DNA from: Coriobacteriaceae bacterium
GTDB lineage: Bacteria > Actinomycetota > Coriobacteriia > Coriobacteriales > Coriobacteriaceae
Length of the DNA stretch: 64,000 nt
NCBI GenBank assembly: GCA_030525945.1
Contig: JAUNDT010000005.1
Span: 62,001 to 126,000, forward strand
Reading direction: 5' to 3'
In this document: piece after piece, positions 57,540 to 64,000 of the stretch
Position numbering within the stretch: position 1 is the first letter of the stretch
How the letters are laid out: every line of letters starts with the position of its first letter
Translations under genes and position numbers: made by a program
The notes under the pieces: generated by a model
Seen by the model: the letters and a program-made list of their open reading frames with translations, nothing else
Database searches by the model: none
What the model was told of the DNA's origin: nothing

Positions 57540-57605
57540 TTTTCGTTACCCATCTGGCAGTTAGGTACCTAATTCGAGCGCTTTTTGCCATGCAGGTAAC
57601 GGAAT
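57540..57605. repeat. 66-base nested palindrome, right copy
   Basis: The same element as at 56301-56366, with about ten changes. CGTTACC pairs with GGTAACG and TGGCA with TGCCA. The centre here is TTAGGTACCTAA, a perfect palindrome. Confidence 0.85.
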
Positions 57606-57686
57606 CAACTCAACCAGACGGGATTTATGAATAGGATTTATAGAATGCGGGGGCCTGAAAGAGAACCGAGCAAAGGAGTGAGGGAT

Positions 57687-58556
57687 ATGGAGAGCATCGA
57701 CGCCGTCATTGCGGACAACCTTGCGAGCTGGGAGGACCGTGCGCACGTGCACGCCAACGGCGGATACGGTGATCTTACCGAACTGATAACGAACCCAACG
57801 TGCATCACAGGCGTGGCACAGCGTGATTTCGAGGCGCTCAAGCCGCATCTGCCGAACGGCTCGCTCGCGGGGCTCCGCCTGCTGCACCTGCAGTGCCACA
57901 TCGGCACGGACACCATATGCTGGCCGAGACTTGGAGCTGCCGAGGTATGGGGGCTCGACTTCTCCCCCAACGCGCTCGCCTATGCACGCGATTTTGCCGC
58001 TCAGGCAGGCGAGCGGGTCACGTTTGTCCAAGGCGACGCCCGTGAAGCGTTTGCCGCGCTGGATAACCTGCGCGAAACCTTCGATGTCATCGTCACCAGC
58101 GCGGGCACCATCACATGGTTACCCGAGCTCATCGCCTGGGCGCATTCCATCGCCCAGCTTCTCGCCCCCGGCGGCGTCTTCATGATCCGCGACGACCACC
58201 CCATGCTCTTCGCCCTCGAAAACAGCGGCCTCACGGTGACGCAGAGCTGCTTTGGGGGCACCGCGTGCTCGTATGAGGAGAGCACCACGTATGTCAGCGC
58301 CCCAAATGGCGAGGGCAAGGGCGGTGAGCTGCATCATACCCGCAATCACAACTGGGCCCATGATTTCCAGGAGATCGTCGGGGCGCTGCTGGGCGCAGGG
58401 CTCGTCGTTGAATCCCTGCGCGAGTACGATTCCTCCGATTGGCGTGCGCTACCCATGCTCGAGTACTTTGAGGACGATGAGAGCTGGCGCATGCCGGAGA
58501 GCTTGCCGCAGATTCCGCTCACGTTCTCGCTGGTGGTGCGGAAGCCCAAGGCGTAA
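57687..58556 (+). CDS. Class I SAM-dependent methyltransferase
   Basis: A 289-residue methyltransferase of unknown substrate. Motif I is LLHLQCHIGTDTI near residue 68, followed by VWGLDFSPNALAYA, FVQGDAREAF and FDVIVTSAGTITWLPEL. A DUF-type C-terminal part has HTRNHNWAHDFQEIVGALLG. The start at 57687 follows an AAAGGAGTGAGGG stretch; the frame to 57627 is not used. It follows the right 66-base repeat by 81 bases. No partner gene is next to it. Confidence 0.85.
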   Translation: MESIDAVIADNLASWEDRAHVHANGGYGDLTELITNPTCITGVAQRDFEALKPHLPNGSLAGLRLLHLQCHIGTDTICWPRLGAAEVWGLDFSPNALAYARDFAAQAGERVTFVQGDAREAFAALDNLRETFDVIVTSAGTITWLPELIAWAHSIAQLLAPGGVFMIRDDHPMLFALENSGLTVTQSCFGGTACSYEESTTYVSAPNGEGKGGELHHTRNHNWAHDFQEIVGALLGAGLVVESLREYDSSDWRALPMLEYFEDDESWRMPESLPQIPLTFSLVVRKPKA

Positions 58557-58790
58557 GCAGGGGCAAATGGCCATCCGGGGCGGGCCGTTTGACGACCATC
58601 GGTACGGCTCAATCGCAATGCCTTGAAGTGAAAGGCCTCCCTTACGGACGGCTCAAACTGCAATGGGCGAATACCGGGCTCTTTGGAAGTCTCTCGCTTC
58701 GGGAACTTCGCCTGCGCAGCCTGCACCCCGAGGGCTCGCGCGAAGCCCCCATCATGAAGCGTTTGCTCGGGTGGCCATGGTTTACCTAAT

Positions 58791-58834
58791 GGCAAAGGGC
58801 GCTCGGATCACGTGGGCTCCGAGCGCCCTTTGCC
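58791..58834. terminator. Long terminator-like palindrome between methyltransferase and AIM24 genes
   Basis: A perfect 17-bp stem (58791-58807 with 58818-58834) encloses a 10-base loop between two convergent genes. The stem ends in TTTGCC in both directions, so the U-run is built into the stem. Confidence 0.7.
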
Positions 58835-58874
58835 ATAACTGAACCAGGCTTGACGCAAGTGCCAGCGCAACGCG

Positions 58875-59681
58875 CTAGTCAGTCGACTCCGCGGCGTTCA
58901 CGTTGTAGTTCGTGGCGGGCTGCATGGGCGCCATAAGAACGCGACCCGTGCCGCGATACACGTTCACCAGGCCTTCGCCACTTGCGGCAGAGCCGATCAA
59001 GCTCTTGCCAGAGCGCTCAACGGTAAAGTCCAGCGACGAGCTCCATGCGAGCGCGTAGTTGCCATCGATCTTAAGCTCATCGTTTTGCAGGTCGATGACG
59101 ACGATTTCCTCAAGCGGGCAAGGCGTCTCGAGCGCGACGACGCCCGCACCATCAAGACGCAGGTTGAACAGCCCCTCGTTGCCTGCGAGCGCCGAGGTCA
59201 TGTTGGCACGGCGCTGGAGGGAGTCGCTGATCGTGCTGTCACATGCCAAGAATAGGCCGTCGTTCAACACGATGGAATTCCCCCACTGGGCAAGATTGAT
59301 AAGCTGGATGAACTGCCACGTGGGCTCGCAAACAAGCATGCCCGTACCCGTGTATTCCGGCTTGATCATGGTGTCCTGGCTTACCGCGCCTCGGAACATC
59401 TTGCCCATGAGGTCACCCGCGCCCTTGACGCCGGTGTTCGCCTGCACATCGCCGACAGTCCACTGCATGGCACCCGCCTGCAACGTGACACCGGTGCGAC
59501 CGTCCAGCTTGATGAGCAGCTGACGACGGCGCACGTTCATCTCCGAGGCGAACCAGGCGGTCTGAGCACTCCACGGGGAAACCGACAGGTCGCGCTGCCA
59601 TTCCACAACGGAAAACTGCCCGAGCTCCGCCAGCTTCCTAACGTCGTCGTTGTTCTCAAAATTACTCACGGTGAAAGCCAT
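58875..59681 (-). CDS. AIM24-family protein
   Basis: A 268-residue protein of the AIM24/TRAP-like beta-roll family, whose bacterial role is unknown (the yeast member affects mitochondrial inner membrane organisation). Family segments are LQAGAMQWTVGDVQ, TGVKGAGDLMGKMFRG and GNEGLFNLRLDGAGVVAL, with YRGTGRVLMAP near the end. No signal peptide or helix is seen. The start at 59681 has GGAGGTG upstream. Confidence 0.85.
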   Translation of the reverse strand: MAFTVSNFENNDDVRKLAELGQFSVVEWQRDLSVSPWSAQTAWFASEMNVRRRQLLIKLDGRTGVTLQAGAMQWTVGDVQANTGVKGAGDLMGKMFRGAVSQDTMIKPEYTGTGMLVCEPTWQFIQLINLAQWGNSIVLNDGLFLACDSTISDSLQRRANMTSALAGNEGLFNLRLDGAGVVALETPCPLEEIVVIDLQNDELKIDGNYALAWSSSLDFTVERSGKSLIGSAASGEGLVNVYRGTGRVLMAPMQPATNYNVNAAESTD

Positions 59682-59810
59682 ATGAGCACCTCCAGGTGTC
59701 GAGGCGTGCAAGTTGGGTCTATTGTATCGGCTTGCAAATCACGGCGAGACCGTGCTCCGCTCAGCGGCGGGCAATTGTCGGCAGGCGGACGGGCTTGGCT
59801 CCCATACGCG

Positions 59811-60227
59811 CTACGCGTGCGCCACGATGGCGTCGCGGAGCCATTGGGCGCAACCCTCGATGCGAGCGTCGTAGTAAGCGCGGAAACGCTCGTCGGCAAC
59901 GTAGCCATCGGCCAAACCGCGGTGCATCTCGGGCAAGTACTGCGGCCAGGTGAACTCGAGCCACTCGCGGTGCATGGCGCATACGCGGGCTCCCTCCTCC
60001 CCCAGCGGGTCGATGCCATCGGCCACCGCCCGCTCGATGACGGCGTTAATCTGATTTCCCAGTTCCTGGAATCGCGCAAACTGCTCCTCAGTCAGGCCCA
60101 TCATCTTGCGGTTGCTCTCATCCACCGCGAAGTCACCGTATTTCTCGCGAACTTCCGCGCCGTACTGGCGCTCGCTGGCATCGATGAGTTCGCGCTTTAC
60201 GCTTTCAAAGGTCTTCTTGGCGGCCAT
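59811..60227 (-). CDS. Stand-alone TipAS-type antibiotic-recognition domain protein
   Basis: A 138-residue protein matching the ligand-binding half of TipA: YGAEVREKYGD, GLTEEQFARFQELGNQINAV and MHREWLEFTWPQYLPEMHRG, then LADGYVADERFRAYYD. In TipA this domain traps thiopeptides and similar drugs and is joined to a MerR DNA-binding domain. That domain is absent here, so the protein probably binds a drug or metabolite without being a regulator by itself. The start at 60227 has AAAGGA upstream; the frame to 60290 is not used. Confidence 0.85.
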   Translation of the reverse strand: MAAKKTFESVKRELIDASERQYGAEVREKYGDFAVDESNRKMMGLTEEQFARFQELGNQINAVIERAVADGIDPLGEEGARVCAMHREWLEFTWPQYLPEMHRGLADGYVADERFRAYYDARIEGCAQWLRDAIVAHA

Positions 60228-60430
60228 GGGCGTTCCTTTCTTATTAACCGGCCCAGCTTGGTGAATAGGATGATCCATCCCGGCACGCAATGCGGGCCTC
60301 TACGATGCAGCCTCGCATTCCACCGTACAACATCGAGCTCCGCGGGACGGCATACGCCGCGCCAGGATAAACAACCTCGGATCTGGGTATATGCCTACGT
60401 ACACGTAGCAATTCTACAAGGAGGCACCCT

Positions 60431-60670
60431 ATGTCTAACCACAAGCTCGAACTCTTCATCCGCCGCACGTGCCCATTTTGCGTCAAAGTGCTGAATTACC
60501 TCGACCGCCGCGGCATCGAGATCCCGCTGCGAGACATCTCGATTGACCCCGAGGCAGAGGCCACGCTCATAAGCGTCGGCGGCAAGCGGCAGGTCCCCTG
60601 CCTGTTCATCGACGGCTCGCCGCTCTATGAGTCGGGCGACATCATCGCGTGGCTTGACGAAAACGCGTAA
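60431..60670 (+). CDS. Glutaredoxin-like protein
   Basis: A 79-residue thioredoxin-fold protein with the redox motif CPFC at residues 14-17, the cis-proline segment GKRQVPCLFIDG and the C-terminal YESGDIIAWLDEN. It probably reduces disulfides in the cytoplasm with glutathione or another thiol. AAGGAGG precedes the start. It diverges from the TipAS gene. Confidence 0.92.
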   Translation: MSNHKLELFIRRTCPFCVKVLNYLDRRGIEIPLRDISIDPEAEATLISVGGKRQVPCLFIDGSPLYESGDIIAWLDENA

Positions 60671-60845
60671 GCAGTCGAACGCAGCGTGGTGTCCGGACAC
60701 GCTGTGATGGCGGTACGTGTCCGGATGCGCGGCCACAGCAGCGCACGTTCGGACGCGGCGCGATGGGATCGCATCCGGCCACCAGGAGTTGAAAGCGAAC
60801 GCGCGGGCGCCTCACATCAGAAACGTGCGGCTACTCGAGGTGCCC

Positions 60846-61631
60846 TTACAGGAAGAGCTCGTTATCTTTGCGCTCGGCCGCATAGGGCTTGAGCTTGCGC
60901 GCTGAGACGATACTCGGAATCTTTCCTAAAGCGCGGGCATTCGCGGGGCACACGGCAACACAGCGCATGCAGGAGATGCAGAGGTCCTTGTTCGTGTCCC
61001 AAGGCGACGCCAAATCAATGGCCCCCACGGGGCACGTGCGCGCACAGGCCCCGCAACCCGTGCAGGCGCGCTTTTTCGCCTTAGGATGGAACGGCAGGCC
61101 CGCATACTCACGGTACGGCTTATTGCCCGGGATATCACAGCTGAACGCCGTCTCGCCACCATCCAGCTTGCGGGCGATTTGCGCACCGAACTCCTGCAGC
61201 TCGACGAGATCTGCCGCATCGGGCCTACCCGCAGCGACGCTGCGCGCGATCGAGTGCTCAGCCACGGCCGTAACGCCGGCAACCACGGTAAACCCGCACT
61301 CCCCGAGCGTATCCGTCAGCTCGAGCAGCGCGTCTTCATACGCCCTGTTGCCGTAGACAGCGATCGCCACCGCCTTGGCGCCGTTGCCGTTCATGGCGCG
61401 CAGGCGCTCGATCGCAGCAGCGGGAACGCGACCGCCGAACACCGGCACGGCCACAACCATGACATCATCTTTGGCCAATGCATGCGGAGCACTCGAATCC
61501 ACACGGGGCTTGCTGAGATCAACCCAGGTCACCTGCTGGTCGCCCGCGTTCATTCCCGCAACGACGGCTTCGGCAACGCGCTTGGTGCCGCCCGTGGGGC
61601 TAAAGACGGCAACGGTGATGTTCTTATCCAT
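60846..61631 (-). CDS. EFR1-family flavodoxin/ferredoxin fusion
   Basis: A 261-residue electron carrier. Residues 1-155 are a flavodoxin-like domain with the FMN loop VFSPTGGTKRVAEAV at 9 and VVAVPVFGGRVPAAA. The C-terminal part has two [4Fe-4S] motifs, CTGCGACARTCP and CISCMRCVAVCP. The family moves low-potential electrons in anaerobes; the partner is not visible here. The gap to the CDF gene is 69 bases and both genes run the same way. Confidence 0.93.
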   Translation of the reverse strand: MDKNITVAVFSPTGGTKRVAEAVVAGMNAGDQQVTWVDLSKPRVDSSAPHALAKDDVMVVAVPVFGGRVPAAAIERLRAMNGNGAKAVAIAVYGNRAYEDALLELTDTLGECGFTVVAGVTAVAEHSIARSVAAGRPDAADLVELQEFGAQIARKLDGGETAFSCDIPGNKPYREYAGLPFHPKAKKRACTGCGACARTCPVGAIDLASPWDTNKDLCISCMRCVAVCPANARALGKIPSIVSARKLKPYAAERKDNELFL

Positions 61632-61700
61632 GGGTACTTCTTTCTTCTCTGGGGACTGGGCGATTAGATGTCGCTGCGATAGACAATTCGAGTCCAGCCG

Positions 61701-62852
61701 CTACTGCACTGCAGAAACGTAATCCTCATCAATGGTGATTTTAGGAACAGCATCCGGGTACGCCTCCACCACCAAGCGGGAGAGCTCCGCTTTAAGCTCA
61801 GACGCACTCAAGCTGCAATCCTCAGGCCGCAGGCAATCGAAGATCACGTTCGTGTGCGTGGGTCCGGGAACCGTGCGCAGGTCATGGATCGACAGCCGCT
61901 CGTCGAGCTGCTTGGCGGCCGAGTCGATGCGGTTGCGCATGTCCACCAGCAGCGGATCGTGCGTGACGATGGGGTCGTAGTGCAGCGTGACAATGAGACC
62001 CTCTTCGTCCTTAAAGGCTTGCTCAATATTGTCGAGGGTATCGTGGCTCTCCATCGGATCGGTCTCAGCCGCCATCTCCACGTGGGCGCTCGCAAACTGA
62101 CGCCCCGGGCCGTAATCGTGCACCATGAGGTCATGCGTGCCCAACACACCCGGATAACTCATGATCTTTAAGCGGATATGCTGCACGAACTTAGGGTCGG
62201 GCGCGTTGCCGAGAAGCGGGTCAACAGTATCTTTGACCAGCTCAACACCACTGTAGATAATGTACGCGCCCACAGCCAAACCAGCCCAGCCGTCCACGTT
62301 GACACCCGTCAAGTAGCCAAAAACGCTCGCGACCAAAACGGCAAAGGTGGCGATGGCATCGTTTTTGGAGTCCTGAGCGGTTGCGCGGAGCGTGTCGGAG
62401 TCGATACGCGCCCCCAGCCCCTTGTTAAACCACGCCATCCAGAGCTTCGCCAGGACAGAAAGCAGGAGTACAATAACGAGCGCTATGGAGAACTCAACGG
62501 GTTCTGGCGCAATGATCTTCTCAACGGATGTCTTGAACAGCTCAACGCCGATGAGCAGGACCATCACAGCAACGGTAAGACCAGACAGGTACTCATAGCG
62601 CCCGTGACCGTAAGGGTGCTCGGGGTCGGCGGGCTTGCTGGCAAGCTTAAAGCCCAAAATACTCACGATGTTTGAAGATGCATCGGTAAGGTTGTTGAGG
62701 GCGTCGGCCACGATTGAGACGGAGTTCGAGAGCAAGCCGATGGCGCCCTTCGCAAGGCAGAGCACGATGTTGACCGCAATGCACATTACGCCAGCAAGCG
62801 ATCCGACCTTGGTACGGTCGCCTTCGGCGCGCAGGTAAACCCACTCGAGCAC
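61701..62852 (-). CDS. Cation diffusion facilitator (metal efflux)
   Basis: A 383-residue CDF transporter that exports divalent metals such as Zn, Fe or Mn by proton exchange. Six helices are seen. The metal sites are in SIVADALNNLTDASSN (helix 2) and ATFAVLVASVFGYLTG (helix 5), with the conserved HPYGHGRYEYLSGL between. A large cytoplasmic domain of about 180 residues follows, longer than in FieF. The start codon is a GTG at 62852 after AAGAGG. The helix 2 motif D-A-L-N-N-L-T-D is atypical of zinc members (HSxxD), so another metal such as Mn is possible. Confidence 0.9.
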   Translation of the reverse strand: MLEWVYLRAEGDRTKVGSLAGVMCIAVNIVLCLAKGAIGLLSNSVSIVADALNNLTDASSNIVSILGFKLASKPADPEHPYGHGRYEYLSGLTVAVMVLLIGVELFKTSVEKIIAPEPVEFSIALVIVLLLSVLAKLWMAWFNKGLGARIDSDTLRATAQDSKNDAIATFAVLVASVFGYLTGVNVDGWAGLAVGAYIIYSGVELVKDTVDPLLGNAPDPKFVQHIRLKIMSYPGVLGTHDLMVHDYGPGRQFASAHVEMAAETDPMESHDTLDNIEQAFKDEEGLIVTLHYDPIVTHDPLLVDMRNRIDSAAKQLDERLSIHDLRTVPGPTHTNVIFDCLRPEDCSLSASELKAELSRLVVEAYPDAVPKITIDEDYVSAVQ

Positions 62853-62957
62853 GATAGCCTCTTCTCAACAGCTTGTCTGCAAATAGGTTCCCATACTAGC
62901 ACTACAGCACGCACGGATTGTCTTAGGCATGTAAGGGATTACCCTGACCTTAAGCAA

Positions 62958-62985
62958 AAAGGCCGCCACCCGAAGGTGACGGCCT
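62958..62985 (-). terminator. Terminator after rpsJ
   Basis: An 11-bp stem with one mismatch (62960-62970 with 62975-62985) and a CGAA loop is followed on the minus strand by TTTTTGCTT. It ends the fusA-rpsJ transcript where most genomes read on into rplC. Confidence 0.88.
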
Positions 62986-63011
62986 GTAACGCACGCAGCG
63001 AATCGAGAAGC

Positions 63012-63320
63012 TTAGAGCTTGATCTCGATGTCGACGCCAGCGGGGAGGTCGAGACGCATGAGCGAATCAACGGTACCCGGGGTGGGGTCGAGGATGTCGA
63101 TGAGGCGCTTGTGGGTGCGCATCTCGAACTGCTCACGGGAGTCCTTGTTCACGTGGGGCGAACGGATGACCGTGTACAGGTTGCGCTCGGTCGGCAGCGG
63201 GATGGGGCCGGAAACGCGAGCACCGGTCTTCTGAGCGGTCTCAACGATGAGCTTGGCGGACTGATCCACGACCTCGTGGTCATAGCCCTTCAGGCGGATC
63301 CTGATCTTCTGGCTGGACAA
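63012..63320 (-). CDS. rpsJ: 30S ribosomal protein S10
   Basis: S10 is in the head of the small subunit and is also the antitermination factor NusE. The product is 102 residues: [20 protein letters not shown] at the start and [20 protein letters not shown] in outline later. The start is TTG at 63320, five bases after GGAGG. The upstream in-frame TTG at 63332 overlaps that site and is rejected. It lies 63 bases from fusA; tuf, often between them, is missing. Confidence 0.95.
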   Translation of the reverse strand: MSSQKIRIRLKGYDHEVVDQSAKLIVETAQKTGARVSGPIPLPTERNLYTVIRSPHVNKDSREQFEMRTHKRLIDILDPTPGTVDSLMRLDLPAGVDIEIKL

Positions 63321-63383
63321 CTTAACCTCCAACAGGGAATAGCGAGGGCATCCTCGCGAAGTTACACGTACAGGCGAGGAACC

Positions 63384-64000
63384 TTAGTTGGTACCGTTCT
63401 TGGCCATGACCTCGTCCACGACGGACTTGGGAGCCGGCTCGTAGGAGTCGAACTGCATGGTGTAGGAAGCACGGCCCTGGGTCTGGGAGCGGAGGTCGGT
63501 AGCGTAACCGAACATCTCGCCCAGCGGCACCTTGGCGCGGATGACCTTGTTGCCACCGCGGTCGTCCATGCCCTCGATCTTGCCGCGACGGCCGGACAGG
63601 TTGCCCATAACGTCGCCCATGTACTGCTCAGGAGTCTCGACCTCAACGGCCATGGTGGGCTCGAGCAGGATCGGGTCGGACTTCTTGAGAGCGTCCTTGA
63701 TGGCCATGGAGCCGGCGATCTTGAACGCAGCCTCGGAGGAGTCGACCTCGTGGTAGGAACCGTCGAAGAGGGTGACCTTGACGTCGACGACCGGGTAACC
63801 GGAGATGACGCCGGTGTTCAGAGCCTCCTGGATGCCCTTGTCGATGGACGGGATGTACTCCTTGGGGACGACGCCGCCAACGATAGCGTTGACGAACTCG
63901 TAACCAAAGCCCTCCTCCATCTTCTCGAGCTTGATGACGGCGTGGCCGTACTGACCGCGACCACCGGACTGACGGACGAACTTGCCCTCAGCCTTCTCGA
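63384..64000 (-). CDS. fusA: Elongation factor G, C-terminal part (cut by window edge)
   Basis: EF-G drives translocation with GTP. About 205 residues are visible, in frame from the window edge: [20 protein letters not shown] of domain [22 protein letters not shown], and domain V with [20 protein letters not shown]. The GTPase domain is outside the window. It starts the str-type unit that ends at rpsJ. Confidence 0.97.
   Translation of the reverse strand, partial: EKAEGKFVRQSGGRGQYGHAVIKLEKMEEGFGYEFVNAIVGGVVPKEYIPSIDKGIQEALNTGVISGYPVVDVKVTLFDGSYHEVDSSEAAFKIAGSMAIKDALKKSDPILLEPTMAVEVETPEQYMGDVMGNLSGRRGKIEGMDDRGGNKVIRAKVPLGEMFGYATDLRSQTQGRASYTMQFDSYEPAPKSVVDEVMAKNGTN

Noticed and set aside
56301-57605. 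Classical insertion sequence
   Set aside because: The flanking 66-base copies are direct, not terminal inverted, repeats of the unit; no transposase or target-site duplication was seen.
58557-58790. Small ORFs after the methyltransferase gene
   Set aside because: Frames on both strands lack ribosome binding sites and any recognisable product.

Overview
The window reads as a high-GC, Gram-positive actinobacterial chromosome, most likely of the class Coriobacteriia and probably Collinsella or a close relative. This identification is by eye, not by database search. The supporting signs are GC-rich codon use, AGGAG-type ribosome binding sites, sortase-type surface anchoring, two U32 peptidase-family proteins, an adenine deaminase, an EFR1-type flavodoxin/ferredoxin protein and a type-Z zinc S14. 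No tRNA, rRNA, CRISPR array, transposase or phage gene was found.

Layout. 1-5.9 kb: start of prfB, secA, rpmE with a structured leader, citrate synthase and a small ACT protein, all on the minus strand. 5.9-16 kb: adenine deaminase; an uncharacterised protein with a nuclease-like C-terminus (family A, copy 1) beside an inverted-repeat array; tyrS; and a 1590-residue cell-wall-anchored glycoside hydrolase. 16-25 kb: a U32 protein, a class A penicillin-binding protein, a 30-residue membrane ORF behind argR, truA, and an ECF transporter module with both ATPases and the T subunit fused in one chain. 25-26 kb: two large palindromic elements that share a core. 25.5-47 kb: the alpha, spc and S10 ribosomal protein operons on the minus strand, broken by insertions. 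47-63 kb: a third palindromic element, a MacB-type ABC exporter, an AI-2E-family permease, purL, a second family A gene between 66-bp repeats, and small enzymes (methyltransferase, AIM24, TipAS, glutaredoxin, EFR1 ferredoxin, CDF efflux). 63-64 kb: rpsJ and the 3' end of fusA.

Two themes stand out. First, the normally continuous fusA-rpsJ-rplC...rplQ block is interrupted three times: rpsJ|rplC by about 16 kb, rplX|rplE by 4.6 kb, and map|infA by 1.6 kb of AT-rich DNA. A factor-independent terminator lies at each break, so the cluster must run as at least four transcription units. Second, the intergenic DNA is rich in structured repeats. These are three palindromes with one covarying core hairpin but unrelated outer arms, a divergent 42-bp-period array, a four-copy inverted array, and a 66-bp nested palindrome on both sides of a family A gene. 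Two of these repeats (one palindrome and the 42-bp array) sit in operon breaks and two beside family A genes. They are the best candidates for something undescribed.

The core genes work together in the expected way: translation (ribosomal proteins, infA, fusA, prfB, tyrS, truA, U32 RNA-hydroxylase-like proteins), secretion (secA, secY), nascent-chain processing (map), nucleotide metabolism (adk, purL, ade) and transcription (rpoA). The accessory genes point to gut life: glycan foraging at the cell wall, vitamin or metal uptake through the ECF module, drug export and drug binding, and metal efflux.
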